This document shows, one piece after another, positions 17,101-28,300 of a stretch of DNA of 64,000 nt. The notes beneath the pieces are model-generated. The model saw only the letters and a program-made list of their open reading frames with translations, had not been told where the DNA came from and did not search any database. Origin of the DNA: Myrica gale (lineage: Eukaryota; Streptophyta; Magnoliopsida; Fagales; Myricaceae); assembly GCA_963930655.1 (NCBI GenBank), contig OZ005604.1, positions 2,304,001-2,368,000 on the forward strand, given 5' to 3'. Every line of letters begins with the position of its first letter. The stretch's first letter is position 1. Both the position numbers and the translations under genes were made by a program.

Positions 17101-20100
17101 ATATTTGCCAACAAATAGCCTGGATCTACAACAAAACCAACATAGGAACAAGGTCACATGCATACAAGCTCTCTCACACCTATAAACAAACACTCTAGAC
17201 ACGTAATAGTTATATCATGCTAATGCACAGGTAGATCGCAGGTATTTGGACCAATTTCCTGATAACATGTTTAAAAAAAATATTTCCGCACAGTTTTATA
17301 TACACACAGAGATTAAGATCCTCTCCAATTTGTTAATCGAGAAAGAGACACAGCATGCCTTGAATGTTGTAAGGGTTGCATTGTTCAATAATTAATACAT
17401 GCATGCATTGAATGTTGTAGAACAATCCCCCCCCCCCCAAACAGAGTTTGGGAGACACAACAATTTTTTTTGATAAGTAAGCCAATCTCATTGAAGAACG
17501 AAAACAGTACAAGGAGCTATACCGAGTTCGCTTAATCCAAACAAGCAACAAAAATAAGGAAATCTTGAAAATCAACAAAAGGGCACCCTAACATCGCATT
17601 AGCCCAAGAATAAAGAGTAAGTAACAAAAAACTTTGTAACTTGTCCAAAGACAAAGAAACCGCCTCAAAACATCTAGAATTCCTCTCCCTCCAAAGACAC
17701 CACCAAATCCATGAGGGAACCATTCTCCAAATAGCCTTAGCGACCACGCGCCAAGGAACAATGGAGAAGCACATGGTCAACCGATTTCCCATCTCCACAA
17801 CAAAGATAGCACCAGTCAACGATGCAAACTCCTTTTCGCCTGAGATTATCGGTAGTAAGAATTTTTCCATGCATAGCCTCCCACACAAAAAAAGAGACCC
17901 TCAAAGGGCACTTCGATCTCCACACACTCTTCCAAGGACAAGACAAGGACAATCTATTCCCACCCGCCAAGAGAGAATACATCGAATTAACCGAGTAAGC
18001 ACCCTTCTTAGTACTCATCCACCAGATCTTCGTGCCATACAAAAGGGAAAAGAAGCAGAAAAATCCTCCACCTCCCAATCATTAGCAGATCTAAGAAAGG
18101 GAACATTCCAAACAACATGCCCAGCCTGCCCCGCCAAACAATCCACCACCATGGCCACTTTACAACGAGACAAGGAATAAACAACTGGGAAAGCCAAAGA
18201 CAACGATTTATCCCCACACCACCAATCATGCCAAAAATTCACCCTCGAGCCACTGCCGACGAAAAATCTAGTATGGTTGCTAAAAGCGGACCAACCCCTA
18301 CTAATGAATCTCCAGAGACTAACACCATAAGACCCCCTACATGTGGCAGATCTCCAATCGCCCGCAACACTCCCATACTTGCAACAATGACCCCCCGCCA
18401 AAGACTACCTCGCTCCCGCACAAAACGCCACAGCCACTTGCACAATAAAGCTCTATTCAAAACTGAAATTCTACGAATCCCCAACCCTCCAAACTCAAGA
18501 GGAGAACACACCGATTCCCACTTCAGAAGATGGAACTTGTGCACATTCTCGTCACTACCCCAAAGGAAGTCCCTCTGAAGCTTCTCCAACCTGTTCGCCA
18601 CCGCCGCCGGGATGAGAAATAAAGAAAGGAAATAAGTCGGGAGGCTTGAAAGGGTGGACTTTATGAGAGTGAGTCTACCCCCTTTGGAGAGATACATACG
18701 CTTCCAGCCCACGAGCCTTCTCTCCATCCTTTCAAGGATACCATCCCAAACATGCACATTCTTAAAGCTAGCCCCCAAAGGAAGTCTCAAGTATTTCATA
18801 GGTAAGGAAGACACCCCACACTCCAAAATACCAACCAAAACCTGAACATTTTCAACAATACCAACGGGAATGACCTCGGACTTAGACAAATTAATTCTAA
18901 GACCCGAGATCGCCTCAAAACACAAAATGAGGCATCTAAGACTCCGAAATTGGCTTTCCGCCACCCCACACAAAACCAAAGTGTCATCTGCAAATAACAA
19001 GTGAGAGATAGTCACACTCCCCCCGGAACTGCCTCACACCGAAAAGCCCTCTAAGCTTCCATGCTCAACCACCCTTTCCATCATACGGCTGAAGGCCTCC
19101 ATGAAAATCACGAATAGGAGGGGAGACAATGGATCCCCTTGCCGCAAACTGCGAGAACTACCGAAGAAACCATGCGGGCAACCATTAACGAGCACGGAAA
19201 ACTTCACTGTCGAAATACAAAACAAGATCCAACTACACCATTTTGCACCGAATCCGCATCTGCGAAGAAGGTATATAAGAAATTTCCAATTCATGTGATC
19301 ATAAGCTTTCTGAACATCCAGCTTACAGAGCGTGCCGGGAACCCCTGACCTCAACCTGGAATCAACACACTCATTGGCAATGAGCATAGAATCCAGAATC
19401 TGTCTCCCCTTAACGAAAGCATTCTGGGAAGGAGAAATAATCTTATCCAGCACAGTCGACAATCTATTAGCCAACACCTTGGCTAGAATCTTGTATACTC
19501 CCCCCACAAGACTAATGGGTCGGAAGTCCTTAAGATCCACCCCCCCCCCCGGTTTCTTGGGGATAAGAACAATGAAGGAAGAATTCAAGCTACGAACAAA
19601 CTTCCCCACCCTCGCAAATTCATTAAACATCGACATCACATCATCCTTGATAATGTCCCAACAAGCTTGAAAGAATGCTAATGAAAAACCATCCAGACCG
19701 GGCGCCTTGTCACCATTCAAGGTATGCACCACTCCAGTTACCTCATCAATATCAAAAGGTCTTTCAACCCAATCAGCATCAACCCCCGAAATACGATCAA
19801 AAGCCAACCCGTCAAGCGCGGGACGCCATTCAAACGGCTCTGCATATAAATAAGAGTAATAATCAACAATCTCCACCGCAATCCTATCAGGATCCTCCAA
19901 CACCTCCCCTTCCACCTCCAATCGGGAAATCATATTCGTCCGCCGATGAGAGTTAGCAACACGATGGAAAAACTTGGTGCAACGGTCTCCATCCTGCAAC
20001 CAAAGAGCCCTAGACTTTTGTCTCCAACTAACCTCCTCCAAAATAATCAAATCATTTAATTCACGAGAGACCTCCGACCTCCGCGCTCCACTCTCCTCAT

Positions 20101-23100
20101 CAAGATTGCCCCCTCATCCAAGGCATCAAGAGACTCCAACTCATGCATAAGGGCCGCCTTCCTAACACGGAGCTCCCCAAAGACATCCTGATTCCACACC
20201 CTAAGTTTATGTTTCAAAGCCGTTAGCTTCGCATCGAGGACATAGCTCGGGAACCCCATGAAGTCAAAGCCTTGCCACCACTCCTTCACCAAATCCACAA
20301 ACCCCTCCACCTTCAGCCACATATTCTCAAAGCGGAAAGGCTTATTGGCACCCCCAAACTTCCCACCTTCCAACACAATTGGGAAATGGTCCGAATACAA
20401 ACGTGGTAAACGTTTCTAAATGAGGTCCGGACACAAAGCCTCTCAATCCGGACTAACAAGAAATCGATCAATCCTGGACCAAGATTGCCCATTAGACCAA
20501 GTGTACGACCCCCCAGCCATCTCAAGATCCATAAGCCCAAGATCAAACACAAACTCCAAAAACTCAACCATGGCTCTCCCCACACCCCCACCACCCGACC
20601 TCTTGCTAGGAAAACGAGTCATATTAAAGTCGCCCCCAATGCACCACGGTAAATGCCACCAACTATAAACCCCTGCCAACTCATCCCACAAAAGAGTCCT
20701 ATGACGATCATCATTGGGGCCATAGACTCCCGAAAAGATCCACTGAACACCATCCTCAACATTCTTGAAAATCAACGATAAAGAGAACAGACCAACACAA
20801 GTCTCAACCACCTCCAAGAGTCGCGAATCCCAAAGACACAGCAAGCCTCCCGATGCCCCATGAGACACCAAACACCTCCAATCCACATGTGGCCCACCCC
20901 ATAATCTCCTCACCATGGCCCAAGACACCTCATCAACCTTCGGCTATGTTTTTTTCATATCTCAAAAAAATTTCAAAAACCTCTCACTCACTTTTTCATC
21001 AATTCCAATACCATTTCACCAATTTCAATACCTTTTCAACAATCCCAATAATTTTTTACAAATTCCAACAACTTTTAACAAACTTTTCACCAATCCCAAG
21101 AGAATCTACACTACTTTCAAAAAGAGCAAAAAACAAAAATTGTTTTGAGATCTAAAACAAACATAGCCTTCGTCTCCTGAAGACACACTAAATTCCCCTT
21201 ACACCCCCATAACAAGTTACCCACATTCATACATTTAGAACTATCATTTAACCCCCTCACATTCCAACAAATAATCTTAGGCTTCATGGAGAAATAACTA
21301 AAGCCCTCCCTCCCTTCCTACCTCTGCTCGAATTAGAAGCAGAACCTTCAAAGTTCACAGAACATTCTGAAGCTTTCAGCTCCCGAAACAACTTACTGCC
21401 AGGTCTGCCCGGAACCTTGCTGCCCTTCCCCCTTTCCAATTCCAAAGCAGCAAATAGCTTCAGCAAATCAAATTCGTAACCGACACAGGACACCCCCACC
21501 AGGTGCCTAAAGGAGGACACCATCTCTAACAACCACCGCGAAGCTTCAACTTGATTACTCCCCGGATACAAAGTCCTCAAAGGCTCAACAAGCATCTCAT
21601 CAACCCCACCCTCAAACTGCACCAATGGACCCGAACTCCCTTCTGTAGATTGCTGTAACAGAGGATGTGACACAACAGAATCAGATACCACAGAATCATA
21701 AGCAGCATCGCAAATCAGGGCCTTATGCAAGTTACCCTCAGCTGCACCAACCCCCACAACAGAAGATATCCCCCCACCAATGGCCGAAATCGCCACTTCC
21801 TGACTCCTCTCACCACAAGCCAAAACACCCCCTGAATCAAGCCCAGACTGGCGACCCAACAAGGGAACACCCGAACCACAAACAGGCTTGACAAGATTCT
21901 CACCTCTCGACAGAGGCGGCAGAGGGGACAGACCACCTTCCCTCGCTAAACCATCGCGATCGCTAGCCACACAGGCACCGGACTCCTGCCGGTCGACCAG
22001 CAGCAGAGGAGACGGCGCCGAAACACCCAATCCCTCCCCAGAAAACAGCTGCCCAACGACCCCCAAGTCGATAGAAGGAGAAATGCCCTCATCGATATCG
22101 GCGGGTAAGAGCGAGAAGTCGGGAGAAACCAGAGAGCTGTTGGGCGCTTCATGTGGGACGAGAGAAACCGACCCAACCACATGCGGGCCTGAAGAAAACA
22201 AACCCAACTCAGGGTCGAGCCCACCCGAAAGATTGGCAGAGGAAGTGGACGCAAGCTGATGAGCCACCAGCCCCAAGGCTAACTCCTTTGGGCCCAAGAC
22301 ATTTTGGCCCAAAGCGGGTCCCAGGCCCATCCCATCCAGCCCACCCGAAATCAGATTGGAAGCAAACAAATGCTGAGGAGCCACCGAGTTATAACCGCAA
22401 GCCCTGCACTTGAACTCCGTAGAGCTGTGGACAAACCCGATGATGCTTTCCAGCTCAGCTCGCAGGTGCAATAACTGCTCCCACAAAAGCCTGATAGACC
22501 CAGGAGCCTGCACAGACTGACCCACTAGCCCCCTACGTTATTTGCATGCGGCGCACGGGAAACATCAGCTGTCTCCTGCAATTGCATGCGGCCCGCAGCA
22601 GCCTGTTCATTGACGTTCTCTCTCCTCCCCGCCACCTTCTTCTCCGGCGCACGCACCTTCACCATATCAGCAAAGGAGACGCCAGATCTAGTCGAGGACG
22701 CCACAGCCCCCGATCTCTTACGACGGAGCTCACCGATAACCAAAATCAACTCTTCACACATTAAAACAAATGACCTCCACCCGTCGCATGACCTCCCTTC
22801 CGGAATCATCACCGCCCCTCGCTGGCGTCGCTCCCCGAATTCAGCGAGAACCACGTACCATCCGTTATGGTTCGAACACTTCTGGGCTAAAAATGCACGC
22901 GGGGACTCGTTAATACGCTCCGAAAACTCATTAGAAACCCTGGACTCCACAAGCTTACCAAACAGATTCGCCAACCACACCACACCGTACCTACCAACAC
23001 GAATCGACGCCTGCGATCTCCTATGCTGCTCTGTTATCGTAACTAACCCAGACGAACTAACAGAAAACTGGAAGGACTTTTCCTCAATCACCAGAGAACG

Positions 23101-26100
23101 AAAGAAAGCCATTCTCAGAACGGTTAAGTTAACCTCGCATATTCTCTAGGCCCTCTAACATATTTCTTCTCAAAAGATTATGAACTTACTGATCTTTACA
23201 AGCCAATCATACAAAGTACGCAGAACAATAACGTGATGGAGTGAAAAAATCGATGGGGTAAATGACAAGAACCAACGGCGCCAAAATAAGCCATACTACC
23301 TTTGCATATTGCCCAACTGGGAGACACAACAATGAAATCAACATGTTTCTTATCTCTCTTCTTGTTCGCCAAAAACAGAAATTTCACAACTGACTTCTGG
23401 AGACACATGCACACTGGCTCAAAAAAAGGTCACTAACTATTTTATTTTCACAATGGCTTTAAATTATCACAATTTGATTCTTTTCAAACATCAGAAAAAT
23501 ATAGGTCACAAGCCACTTATTTCATAATGGTGCTAAGAATAAATGCACTGAATATGGCCCATGAAGAATGTAATCTGAGAATAGCAGTTGACACAGTGAG
23601 AGAAAAGAGAGGGGAGGGAAGGCCTGAAGAGATTATTAAAATGATGAAAACACACGTACTTGGGGCAAGCCAAAGGCTGTGCTGTTATCACCCATAATAG
23701 CTAATGAGTCCCTGATTTGATTAACCTGACAAAGTAGCAAAAAGAGTCGACTCAGTATTTCAGAGGGGTCATAGGTTCTTGATATTTGACAAAGCAGCAG
23801 TCAGGAAGAGATATTACCAGCTCGATATTTTTGTTCCCTGCACTTATGACAAGTGCCCCCACCATAAAAAAAATGGTCAGAAAACTGATTAAGGATACCG
23901 TAGTAGATTTCAATCAACACTGGGAGCAAGTAAGGGAAGAAACTTACCATCATTATTGGGGACATGTCGAAGAGCTTCATTCACCATTTCTTGCACAGAC
24001 TTCCCTTCTGTCAAACACCAAATACAAATGTCAGTTTCTGTCTAACAAAAAGTAGTGAGGCATTGTGTGCAGGATACCTCCCAATTCAAAAATTTGGCAT
24101 GACATAACTTGACAGCATACCCTTGAAAGCTTACCCTTGAAAGCTTAAAAAAAGGTTGATTGAGCAATAAAGAAAAATCTTGATACAGGGGTGCTTTCTT
24201 AATCATTACTTTGACAAAATATTTCATGGGAGAGCATTTTTGAACTTACGTAGAAAATCTCGCTGGATAAGCCACAAAAGCTTTGCAGGTTCAAAGGCAA
24301 CATCTTGCCCCTATGCAAGTATCCAGCCATAAGAAGCATGGCGAAGTGTTAGAAGTGAAACTCATCACAACGAAATTTACAAGGAAAACATTTATACAAG
24401 GGCTCATAAATTACCTTCACTCTATATCCCACATGACATTTTTTGCAAATCAAAGCAGAAAATAAGTCAGTCTCAGTAGATAAAAATACAGTGTTCAAAA
24501 CTAATATTCAGGATAAATTTTCCTTAGGTACAATCTATGATAACATAAAATGCTTAATAAAGAACAAGGAGAAGTATATACCTCCCATAAAATTCTTCAG
24601 CAAGCTCAACAGCAAATGAAAGACAAGAAATGTCAGCTTCACGAATCTAAGCACACAATGAGACGAACAAATTACTATAGCTAATAAACCATTTGAGACA
24701 AGGCAACAGCAACCTGTGGGATTAAACAACAGCTTAAGTAACGGAAAAAGTGGCTCATGCGTAGTAATCTTTTCCGATTAATTTGCATTTGAAGAACCTA
24801 AAAGGGACTTTGTTATCCAATGATGCGATAAATCTAGAAAATTCTACATGTGGATTCTTGATTTCAATTTTCGCAGCATAAAAGCAAGGTTCTTTCATAT
24901 CTCTCATATGTTTTTGCATTCTTTTTTTTGATGACTGCCACCATCCCAGACATAGCTTCTTGTCTTTGCATTTAGAAACAAATTTCAGCTCTAACTCTAG
25001 AACGCTCTAATATTGCTCAGTTAATACATCTAACAAGCCCAATATTTTTATACCAATAGAAACTGAAATCCACTAATTCTCTTCACTCAACATTGCCTTG
25101 TAGCCACACTTTGATGCACAACACTAGTATCCACTATCTGCCAACATTTTCCATTTTTCAAATTGGAGTTTACAATGAACCAATCACCAAGCCACCCAGC
25201 ATTTCAAGATCCCAAGCAAAAGAAACTAAGAAAATGATGAAAAAAGTAAGTCTGAGGAACATACAGTCTCAGGCAGGTTATAGATGAGCACAGAACTCAT
25301 TACATTCGCTAGAGCAAAAATCCTGCAAAAGTATACATTAGAACCATGGAATGTATAATTTTTTTTTCTTTGCACGGAATGAATAACAATTAAAAACAGC
25401 AATGCATGCCCAAACACATGATGTACGGGAGATTACCTGTCATCATATACATTAGACTTCCCGATACTTTCAAACCCCTCTGTATCAAGGTAAAAGACGG
25501 AAGTTTTAACTCCATCAATATCCAATTCTACCGGGGTTCCCCATACCCATATCCCTGCAAAACAAAACAAAGACAACCTTTAAATGATGTCTAAAGAAGC
25601 AGTCAGGAATATCCACAATGTTCATGTTACATCTGCCTTTACCTTTTGTTTTTGTGTCACGCATGTGTCCAACACCAAACCCTGAGAGGTAAAAACCAAT
25701 TAAAGGATATTAAATTGATGAAACCAGCAACACCAAGGTTTTATGCAAGAAGGAATATAACAACACAATGAAGTCTGACCTTCATAACAAGAGAGGGAGA
25801 GAAGCTGATTAAGCAAAAAAGATTTTCCTGAGCGGTATGGCCCAATAACCTGACAATACAGTATCAAGATAGAAAAAAAATAAAACACAACAACAGTGAA
25901 TAAGAAAAGATAATAAAAGTGTTTTTTCACCACTTGAAGACATTTTCCTAATAAAGTACAACTGATCAGGCTGATATATATGATGCATACGTATTGTCCC
26001 ATGATGGAAAAATGTAGTCCAGAGAAATTTAACATTCAACAGCACAAAATAATTTTTACAAAATTGAAGACAAAGTTTCCTTTATAAAGGCTAAAGTTAC

Positions 26101-28300
26101 ACAGGAATCATAGATTTGGGTGATTTCCAAGAAACTTATAGAATCTAGCTTCAGTTTCAATCCATGGCTCCTTAACAGACTTGTTAGAAGTATGGTGAAG
26201 TTGTACCAGAAACAGAAAACATAAATTTGATCAATTAGCTCTATGGAACCCCCCCACCCCACCCCAATACGTTGAGGATTCGAGCAAATGCAGAAAACAC
26301 GGTTCCGTCCTACTAAAGTAAAAACCACATAAACAGTCAGAAGCATAAATGATCTCCCCTACCGTGTTCAGACTTTCCACAGGGTTTACAAAATGAAGTA
26401 AAACAAAGACATTGCAAATCTTGAAGAGCTCTCCTGATTTTATTGCAGTGTAAAATAACATCTTGTACTATATGCTTGGGAGATGAATCTCAAGCTTACA
26501 GCAACAGCAGCAATAGGGGTTGTTATCCTCTCAATGGCTTCCAATCCTTCCCTGGAAAGACGAAGCTTCGTATGGCCGGGATCAGGTTCCACAATAGCAA
26601 ACCTGTATGTGCCAAATAAAAGACATGCATCAGTGCCAAAGCTTTGTGCAAAAAGAGAAAACAAACCAAGTGAAGAAGCTAGTAACTGCCAAAGCAAGAG
26701 TGCATGATACGCATAGGAAGGGCATGGACCTCTAGTTGAAATAAGTAAAACAATCTTCTGATGCAGTGAAAAGGACGAAGAACAATAACCAATAAGTAGA
26801 ACCACAAAAAACCTCCCGCAGATTGTAAGTTGTATATTCTCCCCTTCGTCCATAAAGGTTATGGGGTGAAGGTTACATCCCTTGAATATATATTAAGAAG
26901 GCAAAATTCGCCACACTTGCAAACAATAGATTCATTTCCATTTGATGAGATATAATGATAAAGGCTGCTTGTACTGAATAGATATATCTTACAACTTCAA
27001 AATAAATAAGCAGTATCACCAGACCAGGAGTTTCCTAATTTTTCTTTGTTTTAAGTTGAATGTGTTACAAGAGTCCCTTTGGATAGCTCCTACACAATAT
27101 CAGTCCTTGTCAGACATTTTCCAAATTCAAGCTCCATGTACAATCCATTACAAGGGTTAGTTTGTAATAACCAAAAAGGCCCCAGCCTTTGGAAAATTTT
27201 AATGAGACTCCATAATTTTTCTCCTAAGAAGGTAGAATATGAATACGACCTCATTGAATTTTTCTCCAAAGAGAAGCAATTTCAGCAGAAAGCATTAATG
27301 CATAGTTTTTGCTCAACCAGCAACAAGTATAATGTGTGTGACCTTCAAGAGGATATCAATTAGGGAACTGAGCAGGATACAGCCACATGTACCTCCCCTC
27401 CTATAGTCCATAACTATGCATTACAATTTGCAAGCTCCTACTGGACCTCTGAATATAAACCTTCTTAAGCAATCAGTTCTTTAAGTTTAAAGTAGGCCAC
27501 ATCCTTCCTATATTCTTGACCTTCTCACTAACCAAAATAACCTATTTGAGACAACTAGGCCATCATTCATTTTCAAAAAAACTTAAATTAAACTAAAACC
27601 TCCACGATTGTTTAGAAAACAAAAACATTACAATAAAACCTCAAGATATGGCCCAAGTCTCTCATAGTCCAAACACTACATTGTTCTGCTTCAAATTGAA
27701 ACCAGTTCGAACTTTTCATGATCACATTCAAGCCAAATCATCAACGCGATCCGTTGTACCCTGCCCAGATACAATGTAAAAGAAAAAAACCTGAAAAGAC
27801 CCCAACTACGGTAAGAAAACCGGGTTATTGGGGAGGTAAACTTCTTTGCCCCCTTTCTAGCACAGGGATGGAAGATTGCCGGCAACGCAAGTCAAATGTG
27901 CCGAGCGATTAGAACAGACGTACTGTTTAATTGAACCATTATAAGTGCTTATTATTCTTTATTGAAGGTAAAAGAAAAGCGAATTTTCATCCCAAAAGCA
28001 CATAAGAAATGCCAACAGACTGCTGCCAAAAAGATCACCAAACATCACAACAACCACAACGATCCCAATTTAAGTATTGTCACTCTATATAAAAATCAAG
28101 AATGAAAATTTCGGCTTCAACCGTCGCACAACTCTAGCTAAACCAATAAGCAAATCCACTACCCTTAGATTCAACTCAAATAGCTAAAACAGACCACTAA
28201 AAGCCACTTACGCTTGGTTGAAGTTCTCAACAGAGAGAGACCAAGATGCGAAAAAGCAGAGAGAGAACGAAAAGACCAAGACCCAGATAGAAATCTCCAT
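14173..28300 (-). CDS. Guanylate-binding (GBP/atlastin-type) membrane GTPase, 602 residues
   Basis: A dynamin-superfamily large GTPase, closest by eye to Arabidopsis At2g38840/At1g03830. Seventeen exons: 28212-28300, 26500-26602, 25780-25849, 25643-25681, 25437-25554, 25265-25322, 24582-24646, 24415-24421, 24250-24310, 23948-24007, 23818-23837, 23660-23725, 16865-17032, 16202-16459, 15527-15739, 14826-15097 and 14173-14314. They sum to 1809 nt, exactly 602 codons plus stop. Residues 1-24 look like a signal peptide. The P-loop GPYRSGKS is at 67-74, the G3 motif DTEG at 124-127, and the GBP-type G4 motif Arg-Asp at 200-201. A helical region follows, then hydrophobic segments near 483-503, 505-520 and 560-572, and a basic tail. 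This suggests an endomembrane anchor, with a role in membrane remodelling or defence only inferred. Intron 12 (17033-23659) is swollen by a LINE. The frame is intact throughout. Confidence 0.93.
17532..21287 (-). pseudogene. LINE ORF2 (endonuclease, reverse transcriptase, zf-RVT)
   Basis: ORF2 opens with MKPKIICWNVRGLN, the AP-endonuclease start, and continues after the inserted MITE with GVYGPNDDRHR, the GGDFNM block, RIDRFLVS and SDHFPI. The reverse transcriptase follows with IPKKPGG, FRPISL, GRQILDS, QGDPLSP (within 19034-20050) and the catalytic FADD box (about 18990). The C-terminus has CPLRVSFFVWEA and a C-x2-C...H-x4-C pattern of the zf-RVT domain. The product is spread over several frames. 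A TGA falls between the residues GFSV and GSSGG just before FADD. It cannot make an intact protein. Confidence 0.85.
20942..21168. mobile_element. 227-bp PIF/Harbinger-like MITE inside the LINE
   Basis: The ends are perfect inverted repeats GGCTATGTTT and AAACATAGCC, and the flanks are a 3-bp duplication TTC (20939-20941 and 21169-21171). Removing the element restores the endonuclease reading QETK-VDEVSWAM, which proves it inserted after the LINE. The interior is AT-rich with repeated TTTCACCAATTYCAA-type words and no coding sequence. Confidence 0.85.
21284..23112 (-). pseudogene. LINE ORF1 (nucleic-acid-binding protein)
   Basis: The first part (23112-22525, 195 residues) starts MAFFRSLVIEEKSFQFSVSS, the style of plant L1 ORF1 proteins with an RNA-binding-like N-terminal domain. 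It ends at TAG. A second open stretch in another frame (22525-21284, about 413 residues, low complexity, one CRACGYN motif) looks like the rest of the same protein, so a frameshift near 22.53 kb probably split it. Its stop overlaps the ATG of ORF2 as ATGA, suggesting that ORF2 is normally reached by stop-restart translation. Confidence 0.65.
23818..23837 (-). other. 20-nt microexon of the GBP gene
   Basis: The minus strand reads CAG|GGAACAAAAATATCGAGCTG|GTAAT. The exon completes a Gly codon and adds NKNIEL, bridging VPNNDG and VNQIRDS. Related plant proteins carry a similar short stretch at this point. The 20-nt length fits the phase of both neighbours. Confidence 0.8.
24415..24421 (-). other. 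7-nt microexon of the GBP gene
   Basis: The minus strand reads AG|AGTGAAG|GT, so the exon is just AGTGAAG. It finishes the Arg codon opened by the previous exon and adds Val-Lys. Without it the exon ending in GGGAG cannot join the exon starting GGGCAAGAT in frame. With it the protein reads FYGRVKGQDVAFE, the sequence expected from the family. Confidence 0.85.

Larger units (their letters stand above)
17465..23317 (-). mobile_element. Near full-length L1-type LINE in GBP intron 12
   Basis: The element is flanked by identical 16-bp copies of TGGGAGACACAACAAT (17449-17464 and 23318-23333), the mark of target-primed reverse transcription. Its 3' end carries a short A tail (T run at 17465-17470) after the L1-like ending GATTGGCTTACTTATCAAAA. 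From its 5' end it holds a leader of about 200 bp, ORF1, and ORF2 with AP endonuclease, reverse transcriptase and a zf-RVT-like C-terminus. It lies in the same orientation as the host gene. ORF2 has several frame changes and a stop, and a 227-bp MITE interrupts the endonuclease. It is therefore inactive, although the target duplication is still perfect. Confidence 0.93.

Noticed and set aside
17400-17440. C-rich homopolymer run beside the LINE
   Set aside because: It is a simple mononucleotide run outside the target duplication, with no sign of function.
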